From NCBI GenBank assembly GCA_004557455.1, contig SFDX01000006.1:1-64000 (forward strand): DNA of 64,000 nucleotides, in the 5' to 3' direction. The notes below the pieces were generated by a model, which saw only the letters and a list, made by a program, of their open reading frames with translations, was not told the DNA's origin and searched no databases. This stretch comes from Akkermansia muciniphila. GTDB lineage: Bacteria > Verrucomicrobiota > Verrucomicrobiia > Verrucomicrobiales > Akkermansiaceae. Positions 43,202 through 52,962 of this stretch are shown here, one piece after another. Numbering within the stretch: the stretch's first letter is position 1; the number at the start of each line of letters is the position of its first letter. The position numbers and the translations under genes are program-made.

Positions 43202-44404
43202 ATGAGCTGGAACGGAGAACAATGGAGCAAACCCCTTATTTTTGCTGATAAAAGCAGCATAGAGGACCTGATCCGAGCGAAAGGCTATGAACTCCCGGAG
43301 CACGTAGAATCTCTGCTGCCGACCCCGAAGATCAGCGGTGAGTTATTTCTGAGCATACTGTGCCAGACCGGATACACGGAGGAGGCGGTCAAGCTACTCG
43401 CCTGCATGATCAACCCACGCGTGGGCCTCTGGTGGGTTATTCGTTGCTACGATGCCGTTAAGGAAGATATACGGAATGATTTTGCCAGAGATGGAAAGAC
43501 ACCTGCGCAGCGTCGCGCCGCCAAGGTGGATGCCATGGTGGAGGAACTCACGGACACGAGTGATATTGACAAATTGGTGGAGGAACACAAGGCTTTTATG
43601 GCCGATGCCGAGGCCAAGATCAAGGCAGAAGCGGAAGCGGCCAAACCCGTCAACCCCGCCGAGGCCATCATGAACGAAATCACCCAAATCTTGGAGGATA
43701 TACGCAAACTGGACATCCCGGCGGAGATGAAACTACCCCCCACCCCGGAAACGGAGGTGGCATTCAAGCAATTCGAGGCAGATTTAACATCTGCCATCAA
43801 GCAGAGTATGGCTGCCATTCTCCCCGCCGAGGAAGCACCGATGCCGCCGGAGATGGAGCGCATCAGCGGTGACAACATTTTTGCAAAACTGAAGGAGAAG
43901 ACAGACCGCGTCAAACCCGCGATTGACAAGGAAATGGGCAAGTACTTTCCGCTCAAACTCAAGGGCCTGCCCAAGCCGCCCTCACAGACAAGCCTGCGCG
44001 CCGCTGTGGACGCCGCCCGCCGTTGGTTGTTAGTGCCCTCCGACGAAAACGGACGCTTGGCCTGCAATGCCGCCATCAAGGCGAAAAGCGGCCCGGAAAG
44101 CATGCTTGCCTACGCCGCATTCTGGAGCTCGGCTGTTATGGTAACCGAAACAGGAGAAGTCCCCGGTAACCGAGCACTTCCTCCCATCGGCTTCACCGGT
44201 GTCCTCAGCCAACTGGCGCAAGAGGAAGGCGGCGACTTGGACTACGATGCGCGCTACCTGCTCTTCCTGCGCCTTGGATTGGAATGCGCCACCGGCACCA
44301 GCACCTGGGACATCAACGCGCGGGAGACCGAACACCCCAAGGTCCCCGCACCCACAACCACCGACAACCCCTGGGTTCGGCAGGGCTTCGGCAGAGAACA
44401 ATAA
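43202..44404 (+). CDS. DUF6931-like protein between VgrG-like genes
   Basis: 400 aa, cytosolic by appearance. Two conserved-looking parts are split by an Ala/Glu/Pro-rich linker (about 110-255). The first has the segment LLACMINPRVGLWWVIRCYD; the second has ARRWLLVPSDENGRLA and AYAAFWSSAVMVTETG. Together these recall the DUF6931 family, small proteins often encoded in type VI secretion loci near vgrG, here enlarged by the linker. The resemblance is from memory and needs a profile search. It starts 6 nt after copy 1 and ends 12 nt before copy 2, so it is part of the same operon; a chaperone or adaptor role is possible. Confidence 0.6.
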   Translation: MSWNGEQWSKPLIFADKSSIEDLIRAKGYELPEHVESLLPTPKISGELFLSILCQTGYTEEAVKLLACMINPRVGLWWVIRCYDAVKEDIRNDFARDGKTPAQRRAAKVDAMVEELTDTSDIDKLVEEHKAFMADAEAKIKAEAEAAKPVNPAEAIMNEITQILEDIRKLDIPAEMKLPPTPETEVAFKQFEADLTSAIKQSMAAILPAEEAPMPPEMERISGDNIFAKLKEKTDRVKPAIDKEMGKYFPLKLKGLPKPPSQTSLRAAVDAARRWLLVPSDENGRLACNAAIKAKSGPESMLAYAAFWSSAVMVTETGEVPGNRALPPIGFTGVLSQLAQEEGGDLDYDARYLLFLRLGLECATGTSTWDINARETEHPKVPAPTTTDNPWVRQGFGREQ

Positions 44405-44416
44405 CCGACCACCCCG

Positions 44417-47400
44417 ATGGCTGATTCCACCCGGCTTTGCTACGATCTCTTCCTGAACGGTACGCTGTACAGCGACTCCGGCACGAATAACAGCATCTTC
44501 CTGATCAGCGGCTCCGATGAAATTTCCGCCCTCTTCCGCTACATCGTGCTGCTCGGTATGCCGACCGACACTGTGGATACGGATATGGAGGCATTGTTGG
44601 GTAAAAAAGCATGCCTGCGCATAGCGGCGGGTACACCCTCTCGTGAGACAAGCCTGCTGGATGTCTGCGGCATTGTCACCTCGATAGCGGCTACACAGCA
44701 ATATAAAGTTTGCACGGCAGGTAAGAGCTGGTATCGCCTCACCATCATGCCCGCCATGGCTGCGGGATGCTTTACGAGCAACATAACGGTATACAACAAA
44801 GAATCCCTGCCGACGGACACGGAAAGCAACATGCCCGTCCGTACGCTGCAATGTTTGGCAAATGCCATGGGGATGCAACTCCACATCTCCGACAACGCCC
44901 GCAAACGCCTACCCGACCTGCTGCAACTGACGCAGAACGGCGAGAGCGATTACAACTTCTTTGCACGCATCCTGCGCACATTCGGACTCGGTTATATCGT
45001 CAGCACGGTATATTCCAAAGTTAATGAATACAGCGAGCCCTACAAGGATTGGCAGGCCTGCGTGAATGTGCTCGATATGACCGACTCCCTCGACCTGCCG
45101 AGCGATACGAAGCTATCCGTGCGCTACAGCGCCACCAGAGCTCCCTACTACAAGCGAGAAGTTACCTACCCGACGAGCTCCGCACGCGCCGACTACGGTC
45201 AGACACCCGCTGCCGCCACGGCGGGGCAAGTATACACCGTCGATGCCTACCAAGACCAGATAACGCAAAACATCACAAAAGCCACACCTAGCTACCCCGG
45301 CGACTGCTTTCCGGCGGCTCATGCCGTGGGTGCGGCCTTCCATGCCTCGCTCAGCAATATGGCTGTGAAGGTAGGCTGCACGGCCGCTTGGGACGATACC
45401 TGCCAATCTCCGGACAAGAGTAGCTATTTGGTCACTAAAATCAAGTGGAGCGACACTCAAAAAACGACCCTAACAAGTGAAATATGGGGACGCTGCACCC
45501 CACAGGAGCCACTCAAGGGTGCCGGCATCAGCCCCTACCCTGTAAACCCGATTCTCGCGCCTGATTGCGAAGATGACGACATGGAGGCGGAATTGCTCCC
45601 CGTATCTACCGAAACAGCACCTGCCCCGCGCACCTTCACCGCCCGAGTATGCCAACGTGCCAACTACAGCGGCTCCATCCGCGACCTCTGCCTGGTGCAG
45701 GAAATCCGCAAGAAGGACGACAAGAACGCCAACCAAATCTGGGTAGAGGTCACCTCCCCCTTTGCCGATGCCGGCAGCGGCATCCATGTTCGCTATCGCG
45801 AGGGCGATATCCTGCTCTGCGAGGATCGCGGAGACCTCAGTATACCCGTGGTGCTTACCTCCCTCTATTGCATGGGTAACGCCCTGCCCGACACCACAAT
45901 GATCGGCATCTCGGAGGAGGGTGAAGTGACGGATGGAAAGTTTAAGAACAAACACACGGACTACACGAGCAACGATGAGGCCGCCATCATCATCACCAAC
46001 CGCAGACACACAGACACGGAAGCGACTGATACAGAACCGGCGAAATTTGAAGATGAAACGGTTACCTCCACCTCGTACGTCACGCGGCCCATCTCCGTTC
46101 ACGACCTGAGAGAATCGAAGAACACACCGAAGTGCAGCCAGATTCGCCTGGCATCCGGAGACAACGGCATCGAGGCCGATGACGCCGATAAGGATTGTTC
46201 ACTGCCGCTGAGCGAGGCCTCGGGGGCGTTCAGCTACCTGAGCACTCCGGAAACATTCATCAACTTTGCGGCAGGCACCTCAACGGCCATGTCACTGACA
46301 TCAAACGATGAGACCGCAGAAAAAGTATACCGCCGCCAGTACGATCGCAAGAGATTCCGTGGCATCAGCATGTACGCCGAGCAGGACCTGCTGCAGCAAT
46401 CTGCTGATTCACAAATCATCAACGCCGGCGGGGTGATCAATATCGTTGCGGCGGAGAGCATCAAGCTCACCGTGGGCCGAAACTCCATCAGCATCGCGGA
46501 AAAGGGAATCACCGTTCTCAACGCCTTCGGCTGGGTCGATAACCCGGGGGCACTGAATCTTTATAACAAAAAAGCACCGGAATCCTCGCATGCCTCCAAG
46601 CAGCCCTTCGTTCGCAAGTTGAATAATATGATTTCCATCAGCCAAAAGGGCATCTTGGTTTCCGGTCCGTCCATTCTCTCCCAGACCCTCAATAACCTCT
46701 TGTTGACGACCTACCTCGGAAGTCGGCTCTCGATGAATAACACCGAGCTCAATCACGTCACTCCCTCACTGTCGTTCACAGGCGGAGCCTCGCTGGCCGG
46801 CACCATTGAGAAAACAATCAAATTTGCCGTCGGCGAGGTAGGTGAAGCGTTGGGAGACACAGGCTCGGCCGTTACGCAGGCAGGGCTGGCTCTGTATACC
46901 TTCGGTTCTAACATGGTCGGGCTCTTCCGAGGCGGCTTTGTCGATGGTATCAAGAAACTCTTCCTTCCCTTCCTGGATCTCTTCCGTATTGATGGCAGTT
47001 ACATGCAGCTCACCCCGGACATGCTGCATTTCAGCAGCACGGATATTTTCCTCGAAGGTGCCAAAAACTACCTGTACACCAACCCGATTTCCGGCTACCG
47101 CGCCATGGCGAGCAGCCTATGGGGCCCCGCCACCTTTGCCTTGGCACATTGCTTCTCCCCCGCTGCTGTTTCGCAGGATCTCACCAAACGTAAGATCAAG
47201 TCCTTTGAGCAGATAGAGAACTCACTGAGTGATGGAGAACTCTTCGGCAAAGCGAAGACAAAAGCCCTGTCCGAGGAGGATGTGTACGTTGCCCAAAGGG
47301 AGGCCGCCGTTCAGGAGGAAGAGGCAAACGTGCTGGCAGGCGACCATGCCATAGATCGGAACGAATCACAGGTGCTCAACAACCAAGAACAGGCTCGGGA

Positions 47401-47497
47401 GTCGGAGAGCAGCGGCGTCCGCAATGATACCTCATCTGTTCACAGCCAAGCCTCAGCAACGAACCAAAACACCGCAGGTGTCGTCGTCACCCAATAA
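44417..47497 (+). CDS. vgrG: VgrG-like spike protein, copy 2
   Basis: 1026 aa paralogue of copy 1 with the same order of parts. The base domain has SGSDEISALFRYIVLLG, LGKKACLRI, and LPDLLQLTQNGESDYNFF with FGLGYIV. The OB fold starts near 438 (NQIWVEVTSPFADAGSGI). The conserved RPISVHDLRESKNTPKCSQI link leads to a beta-rich stem (from ~649, GISMYAEQDLLQQSADSQI). A long, more hydrophobic stretch (about 790-920) follows, then a Glu/Asn/Gln-rich tail with 7-residue spacing of Val/Ala. The hydrophobic stretch could be an effector or membrane-active part, but nothing catalytic is recognised. Confidence 0.82.
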   Translation: MADSTRLCYDLFLNGTLYSDSGTNNSIFLISGSDEISALFRYIVLLGMPTDTVDTDMEALLGKKACLRIAAGTPSRETSLLDVCGIVTSIAATQQYKVCTAGKSWYRLTIMPAMAAGCFTSNITVYNKESLPTDTESNMPVRTLQCLANAMGMQLHISDNARKRLPDLLQLTQNGESDYNFFARILRTFGLGYIVSTVYSKVNEYSEPYKDWQACVNVLDMTDSLDLPSDTKLSVRYSATRAPYYKREVTYPTSSARADYGQTPAAATAGQVYTVDAYQDQITQNITKATPSYPGDCFPAAHAVGAAFHASLSNMAVKVGCTAAWDDTCQSPDKSSYLVTKIKWSDTQKTTLTSEIWGRCTPQEPLKGAGISPYPVNPILAPDCEDDDMEAELLPVSTETAPAPRTFTARVCQRANYSGSIRDLCLVQEIRKKDDKNANQIWVEVTSPFADAGSGIHVRYREGDILLCEDRGDLSIPVVLTSLYCMGNALPDTTMIGISEEGEVTDGKFKNKHTDYTSNDEAAIIITNRRHTDTEATDTEPAKFEDETVTSTSYVTRPISVHDLRESKNTPKCSQIRLASGDNGIEADDADKDCSLPLSEASGAFSYLSTPETFINFAAGTSTAMSLTSNDETAEKVYRRQYDRKRFRGISMYAEQDLLQQSADSQIINAGGVINIVAAESIKLTVGRNSISIAEKGITVLNAFGWVDNPGALNLYNKKAPESSHASKQPFVRKLNNMISISQKGILVSGPSILSQTLNNLLLTTYLGSRLSMNNTELNHVTPSLSFTGGASLAGTIEKTIKFAVGEVGEALGDTGSAVTQAGLALYTFGSNMVGLFRGGFVDGIKKLFLPFLDLFRIDGSYMQLTPDMLHFSSTDIFLEGAKNYLYTNPISGYRAMASSLWGPATFALAHCFSPAAVSQDLTKRKIKSFEQIENSLSDGELFGKAKTKALSEEDVYVAQREAAVQEEEANVLAGDHAIDRNESQVLNNQEQARESESSGVRNDTSSVHSQASATNQNTAGVVVTQ

Positions 47498-47509
47498 TTT
47501 ATCCTTGCC

Positions 47510-50503
47510 ATGCAGACTTCCGGACAACTTATTTATACACTGAGGATCGGCAAGCAGATATATACCGATAACGGAGTGGGCGACACCCTCATTCTACTCG
47601 AAGGCCGCGAGGAGATTTCCGCTCCGTTCTACTACAGTGTCCTGCTCGGCAGCGTTACTCCCCTAAACGAGGCAAGTATGATTGACAGCACAGCCGCGCT
47701 GGATATCAACCTGAATTCCGTTTCCCTTGTTCGGGCGGTCGGCATTGTGACCGGAGTCTCCTACACACGGCAGTACCCCGCCTGTAAGCCCGGGAAGTAT
47801 TGGTACAGCGTGCGCTTGGCCCCTCCCATCGTGAAGGCCTGTTATACACGCAATCGATGCACCTACACAGCGGAGGAAACTCCGGCAAATGCGGCGGGCG
47901 GTTTTGTAGCGCATATTCTGGAGAAAATAGGGAATGCCTATCAAACAGAAGTGAAGGTATCCGCAGCAGCGGCCGAACGTCTTCCCGCCCTCATCCAATT
48001 GTTACAGAAAGATGAGAGTGACTACAACTTCATCGCGCGCATACTGTACGCCTTCGGACTGGGCTATGTTATCAAGACAAACGACAAGGGCATAGCGGAC
48101 TCGGAACAATGGGCCTCCGAGCTACATGTGTTAGATATGGCAGCATCGGACGACACAGCCACCGTTCTGACCAAAGAGGAGCAAGGTAAAGCGCTCAGCA
48201 TGACCATCGCAAGCTCCTCGGTCCCGCAGTGGCGGCGCACACTCGGCTTTGCACAGGTGGCGACATCGGACTGCACCTATACCCCCTACGGCTCCCCTCG
48301 CGACAACGCCAAGGGGTCGGTTGTCAATATCATCGAAGCACCGGGAAGCCAAGAGGAGTCCTGCATCAAGGCCAACACCGCCGCCACGATTTCCTCCTCC
48401 TTCCTCGCCCACCATAATAACACGGGGACAGCTCGCGGCTGCGTGGAGAACGTCCCCGTCTCCTTGGGACGCGCCGTCACCCGCAACGCCGCCGTCGATT
48501 CAAGCGACACCAATGTTACCTATAAAGTAAGCAAGATACGGCTGGTTGCTACCGGAACGACCAAAATCAAAACCGACCTGTGGGCACGCCTTCCGATGAA
48601 CACCGGAAGCGCCCTCGGCCTCTGTCCGGCACAGCTGAAAACGGATGACAAACCGGACACCTCCTCCGATACCTTGGAGCAGCTGCGCTTACAGAAAATG
48701 CCGCCGACCGTCCCCGGCGAGAGACTCTTCCCTGCCGTCGTCTGTTCCTCCGCCAACTACAGCGACTCCGTACGACACCTCTGCAAGGTGCAAGAAGTAG
48801 GGGGTACAGAGGGGCAGAAGAACGAGTTTTGGGTAGAGGTCGGCAGCCTGTTTGCCGATGTCAACAGCGGCATTCATGTACGCCCCCGAGTGGGCAATGT
48901 GCTGCTGTGCTCCGACCCCGGCGACTTCGGGATGCCGGTGGCTGTCTCCTCCCTGTACCGGGGCGACAACACCTTACCGAGTAATACCCTGATGGGGAAA
49001 GGCGGGGACAAGGAAGCAACCGAGGTTGACTCCACTCTCACTATCAGCAACCGCTCGCATAACAGCAGCAAAGAAACGGATGGGAGCGTCGGCTCGGTAG
49101 CAGACATTACCCGCCCCTGCTCCGTCTACGACCTGCGCGAGCAGAAGGGTACACCGAACTGCAGCCGCATTCAGATTACGGCACGGAACAACAAGGTTGA
49201 CAACTGCCCGGAAGGCACACCGACCATCCTCCGCAGTACATCACTGAAATACAGTTTCTGTGCGCTCCCGGAGATTATTCTCGGCATTCCCATGGGTAAG
49301 AATGCCTATTTGAACAGCCCGATTCTCGACTTGACGCAAACGGGAAAAGTGAAAGCGGATTCCCGTCCCTTCCTCCAGGGTATTAACATTTACGCCGAGA
49401 AGGATTTACTGCAACAATCCGCCGATTCTCACTTCATCAACGCGGGCGGCAGCATCAAGCTGACAGCAGCGGAGAAAATCACCCTGCGCGTAGGCCGCAA
49501 CTCCATCACCATCTCGGAGTCCGGCATCACGATTCAAAACGGTTACGGATCTGTCAAAAACCCGGGCGCATCCGCACTTTATAACAAGAGTAATCCCGAG
49601 GACGCCAAGTCCATGAGCATGGGTTTTGTGCGCAAACTGAATAACACCGTCAGACTTAAGCAGGACGGTATCAGCATCTACGGCACCTGCTCCGCCTCCA
49701 GGGCGCTCTGCTCGGTCAATGTACTCAGCACGGTCGGCTCCGGCATGGGGATCACGAACACCAAGACCGGTATATCCGCACCGGCGATTACCATGACAGG
49801 CGGTGCAGCCTTGGCGAGCACCGTGGAGAAGGTGGGCAAAATGCTCTTCAAGGAATCGATGAATTACGCCGACCCAACGGCCACCGCGACCTGCCTGAGC
49901 GCATATAACTATGCAACGACAATTTGGAGTTATGTATGCAAGGGAATACCGGGACTGAAGAGCCAATTTACCAATCTGTTCAGCGTCAAGGGAGCCCAGC
50001 TCTCCCTGAAGCCAACGTCTGTTTCCTTCAGCTCAGACAAGCTGTTTTTCGAGTCGAAAGATATCTACCTGTACTGCCATCCCTTGGCCAACTACCGCGC
50101 CTTTACATCCAACGCCGTCAGCAAATATTGCTCAAAGTTCACGACATGGATAACAAGTCGTTTCTCACTTTCCAAACATTTCATCGTCCCCGGTGTGTTG
50201 GAGATGAATACGCTCCAGAAGCTGGAGGCAGCCGGCACGGAGGAGCGCACGGCCGGCAATGTGAAATCCATTAGGCTGAATGCCGATGAGGTTGTCGCCA
50301 AGAAGGATGAGGATTATATCAAACGTTACAACAACTACATGCGCTACAATCAGCAGGCTGTGGACCACAACGAGCAGGATGTGAACGAGGAGCAGGCCGC
50401 CGTGATTCAGGAGGAACAAAACCCGGTCAACAACGAAGTAGGCGCAAATAACAACAACGCGGCCGGCACGAACATGGTCAACGGGGTTGAAATTCGCAGC
50501 TGA
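47510..50503 (+). CDS. vgrG: VgrG-like spike protein, copy 3
   Basis: 997 aa, third paralogue. It shows EGREEISAPFYYSVLLGS, the Cys/Arg-rich CYTRNRCTYTAEE segment, and LPALIQLLQKDESDYNFI with FGLGYVI in the base. The OB fold is near 437 (NEFWVEVGSLFADVNSGI, PRVGNVLL), the PCSVYDLREQKGTPNCS link precedes the stem (from ~624, GINIYAEKDLLQQSADSHF), and the heptad tail recurs (QDVNEEQ). It is the last gene before a terminator. Separate copies of differing tails suggest each spike carries or docks a different cargo, or that they form mixed trimers. Confidence 0.82.
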   Translation: MQTSGQLIYTLRIGKQIYTDNGVGDTLILLEGREEISAPFYYSVLLGSVTPLNEASMIDSTAALDINLNSVSLVRAVGIVTGVSYTRQYPACKPGKYWYSVRLAPPIVKACYTRNRCTYTAEETPANAAGGFVAHILEKIGNAYQTEVKVSAAAAERLPALIQLLQKDESDYNFIARILYAFGLGYVIKTNDKGIADSEQWASELHVLDMAASDDTATVLTKEEQGKALSMTIASSSVPQWRRTLGFAQVATSDCTYTPYGSPRDNAKGSVVNIIEAPGSQEESCIKANTAATISSSFLAHHNNTGTARGCVENVPVSLGRAVTRNAAVDSSDTNVTYKVSKIRLVATGTTKIKTDLWARLPMNTGSALGLCPAQLKTDDKPDTSSDTLEQLRLQKMPPTVPGERLFPAVVCSSANYSDSVRHLCKVQEVGGTEGQKNEFWVEVGSLFADVNSGIHVRPRVGNVLLCSDPGDFGMPVAVSSLYRGDNTLPSNTLMGKGGDKEATEVDSTLTISNRSHNSSKETDGSVGSVADITRPCSVYDLREQKGTPNCSRIQITARNNKVDNCPEGTPTILRSTSLKYSFCALPEIILGIPMGKNAYLNSPILDLTQTGKVKADSRPFLQGINIYAEKDLLQQSADSHFINAGGSIKLTAAEKITLRVGRNSITISESGITIQNGYGSVKNPGASALYNKSNPEDAKSMSMGFVRKLNNTVRLKQDGISIYGTCSASRALCSVNVLSTVGSGMGITNTKTGISAPAITMTGGAALASTVEKVGKMLFKESMNYADPTATATCLSAYNYATTIWSYVCKGIPGLKSQFTNLFSVKGAQLSLKPTSVSFSSDKLFFESKDIYLYCHPLANYRAFTSNAVSKYCSKFTTWITSRFSLSKHFIVPGVLEMNTLQKLEAAGTEERTAGNVKSIRLNADEVVAKKDEDYIKRYNNYMRYNQQAVDHNEQDVNEEQAAVIQEEQNPVNNEVGANNNNAAGTNMVNGVEIRS

Positions 50504-50507
50504 TCCG

Positions 50508-50529
50508 CCGGACATTGTCCGTTTTTTTT
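50508..50529 (+). terminator. terminator of the VgrG-like operon
   Basis: CGGAC-ATT-GTCCG hairpin (50509-50521) followed by eight T. It separates the spike operon from the ankyrin gene. Confidence 0.75.
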
Positions 50530-50531
50530 GC

Positions 50532-50559
50532 TTGACATCACCGGTGGTTCCGTGATAAT
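50532..50559 (+). promoter_or_regulatory. promoter of the second ankyrin gene
   Basis: TTGACA (50532-50537), 16-bp spacer, GATAAT (50554-50559), 7 nt before the ATG at 50567. Confidence 0.65.
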
Positions 50560-50566
50560 GGAGGGG

Positions 50567-51991
50567 ATGTCATCCCCCCTCCCCATCCTGCTTGCCGCCG
50601 CTGCGCTGCTTCCCGCTGCAGCGGCAGAAGCGCCGCAGACACCCCCCGGGGCACCGGATGCCCTGCGCCTGACCAATCCGGCCGATGCGCAGGGAGTCAC
50701 GACCCTGCATCGCCTGTGCGGCCTGGGCTTGACAGAGGCGGCTCGAGTACTTCTGCTGTCCGGCCACGGCACTGCCGTTCGTGATTTCAAAGGCCTCACC
50801 CCCCTGCACTATGCGGCACAATACGGCCGAGATGAAACGATACGCATGCTCCTGCAAGAGGGGGCGGAGGTAAGCGCTGCAGCCGATAACGGCGATACTC
50901 CTCTGCACCGCGCAGCCTCCGCGGGGCATTCGGGAGCCGTGCAGATTCTTCTTGAAAACGGAGCCGATGCCGCGGCGGAAAATTTACTCGGTGACACGGC
51001 TCTGCAACTTGCTAAACGCTATCAACACCATGCCGCACTGACTCTCATGTTGAGCCACGCCTACCCCCTGCACGCCGCCGCATTCGAGGGGTGCATGCAG
51101 GAGCTGCAGCGAGCTCTGCTTTCCCCATGGGCACTGCTGCCGAGGCCTCTGCGAAGGCAAGCCCCGATGCGAGACGGCGGCGGATGGACACCCCTGCATG
51201 CCGCGGCAGCTTCCGGGCGTGTACCCGTGACTTGGTTTCTGCTTACTATGGGCATGAAACCGACGGATGCGGATAACGAAGGACGCACCCCTCTGCACGA
51301 GGCCGCACGCTTCGGGCACCCCGAAACCGCCACCCTGCTGCTGCAACGCGGAGCCGACCCCAATGCGGAAGGCAACGAGGGACGCACGCCGCTGCACGAA
51401 GCCGCCATTGCAGGGCATGTTCGGGTGGCAGAGCTTTTACTGAATAACGGAGCAGACCCGAACTTCGAGGGTGAATATGACTGGACACCCCTGACCGCCG
51501 CCTGCGACAACAAACATACCGCTGTGCTGCAACTCCTGTTGGAACGGGGAGCGACCATTCCCACAGGCAAAAAGGGCACGAGGGCGGCTTCCCCGCTGCA
51601 CTTGGCCTGCCGAGATGGTAACCTGGCCGCCGTAAAACTCCTTATTGACAAGGGGGCAGACATCAATGCGGCCAATGAGGACAAATGCACGCCCCTTCAC
51701 TTGGCCACGGAGGGTGACCACACGGAACTCTGCCGCTTTTTGTTGGAGCACGGCGCAAAAGTGAATGCCCGGGATGAGCGCCGCAACACCGCCCTGCACC
51801 TAGCATGCAAACGGAACAACATTCCCCTGGTAGAGCTGTTGCGGGAAAAGGGAGCCGACACCACCCTCAAAAACAAGGCGGGACAGACCCCGAAGGCCGT
51901 TGCACTGGACTTGGAGCACCGAGAAGCGGCAGCGGCCCTCTCCCCCAAGAAAAAGGGCACGGGGCAACAAGAAAGCAAACCCCAAAAGTGA
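50567..51991 (+). CDS. secreted ankyrin-repeat protein
   Basis: 474 aa. The signal peptide ends near AAAEA (residue 21). About eleven ankyrin repeats fill the rest, with clear units such as GLTPLHYAAQYG, GDTPLHRAASAG, GRTPLHEAARFG, GRTPLHEAAIAG and CTPLHLATEGD. The lysine-rich C-terminus is probably disordered. It likely binds protein partners in the periplasm or outside. It follows the VgrG-like operon but has its own promoter; ankyrin proteins occur as immunity or accessory proteins in some secretion loci, which is only a contextual hint. Its stop overlaps the next start (GTGA). Confidence 0.88.
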   Translation: MSSPLPILLAAAALLPAAAAEAPQTPPGAPDALRLTNPADAQGVTTLHRLCGLGLTEAARVLLLSGHGTAVRDFKGLTPLHYAAQYGRDETIRMLLQEGAEVSAAADNGDTPLHRAASAGHSGAVQILLENGADAAAENLLGDTALQLAKRYQHHAALTLMLSHAYPLHAAAFEGCMQELQRALLSPWALLPRPLRRQAPMRDGGGWTPLHAAAASGRVPVTWFLLTMGMKPTDADNEGRTPLHEAARFGHPETATLLLQRGADPNAEGNEGRTPLHEAAIAGHVRVAELLLNNGADPNFEGEYDWTPLTAACDNKHTAVLQLLLERGATIPTGKKGTRAASPLHLACRDGNLAAVKLLIDKGADINAANEDKCTPLHLATEGDHTELCRFLLEHGAKVNARDERRNTALHLACKRNNIPLVELLREKGADTTLKNKAGQTPKAVALDLEHREAAAALSPKKKGTGQQESKPQK

Positions 51992-52962
51992 ATCCGTTGC
52001 ACGACATGATGGGCGGAGCCTTCGGGCTTGACTTACCGTTGATCAACGACTTCCCGTACACGGAGGGGCCATGCTGTGCCTTTGTCAACAGCGGACGCGC
52101 GGCACTGGAGCAGATTCTCTCGGCCCGACGGCCTGCGGGGACGGTGTGGGTGCCTCGCTTTGCCTGTGACACCCTGCTGCAGCCCATGCACAGGCTGGAG
52201 TTGCCCGTACGCCGATACAGAATCACCGATGACTTGTCTCCCGTGCTCCCCGAAACGTCAAAGGGAGACATCATTATCCTCATCAACTACTTCGGACTCA
52301 CGGGCGCCTCCGCGGCACGGGCAGCAGCCGATGCCGAAGTACCGTGTATCATCGATGCCACGACAGCCCTGTACGCCACGCCGCCTCCCGGCATTCCCTG
52401 CTTCTACAGCCCGCGAAAATTCTTGGCCGTACCCGATGGCGGAGTGGCACATTCACCCTTTCCCCTGCCCCTACCGCAGGAGGAGGATCGCAGTGCCGAA
52501 CGAGCTCTCGCCCTCCTGCTGCGAACGGAAGACGGAGCGCAGGCCGCTACCGATGCCACCGAGCGAGCCGAGCGAGAACTCTGCGGCCCGCCCAAGCGCA
52601 TGTCCCCCCTCACCCGCCGACTGCTTGCATCGCAGGCCTGTCGCCAAGCGGCCGCCGCAAGGTGTGCCAACTACACGCAGCTCCACAAGGCCTTGGCATC
52701 TGTCAACCGACTGACACTACCCGAAACGCCACCCTCCGCGCCCTTCTGCTATCCGCTCCTCACGGGCATACCCGGACTGCGAGATGAGCTGATCGACGCC
52801 GGCATCGCCCTGCCCCTGTTTTGGCCGGAGGTCATCGCCGCCACAGAGGCAAGTGACACCGAGAACAGGCTGGCGCGCACGCTCCTGCCACTCCCCGTGG
52901 ACCAGCGGTACACGGCGGCGGATATGGAGCGCCTTATCCGGTGCATCCTGTCCCCGAACTAA
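51988..52962 (+). CDS. DegT/DnrJ-like aminotransferase-fold protein
   Basis: 324 aa from a GTG that overlaps the ankyrin stop by 4 nt. The sequence follows the PLP aminotransferase fold of the DegT/DnrJ/EryC1 group: FVNSGRAALEQIL (cofactor-phosphate contact), a WVPRFACDT strand, NYFGLTG, IIDATTALY with the ring-contacting Asp, and FYSPRKFLAVPDGG where the Lys is the expected PLP-binding residue. It is shorter than the usual 370 aa, so it may be an unusual or reduced member. A role in sugar-amine or surface-glycan synthesis is possible. It abuts the convergent fusion gene with no spacing. Confidence 0.68.
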   Translation: MNPLHDMMGGAFGLDLPLINDFPYTEGPCCAFVNSGRAALEQILSARRPAGTVWVPRFACDTLLQPMHRLELPVRRYRITDDLSPVLPETSKGDIIILINYFGLTGASAARAAADAEVPCIIDATTALYATPPPGIPCFYSPRKFLAVPDGGVAHSPFPLPLPQEEDRSAERALALLLRTEDGAQAATDATERAERELCGPPKRMSPLTRRLLASQACRQAAAARCANYTQLHKALASVNRLTLPETPPSAPFCYPLLTGIPGLRDELIDAGIALPLFWPEVIAATEASDTENRLARTLLPLPVDQRYTAADMERLIRCILSPN

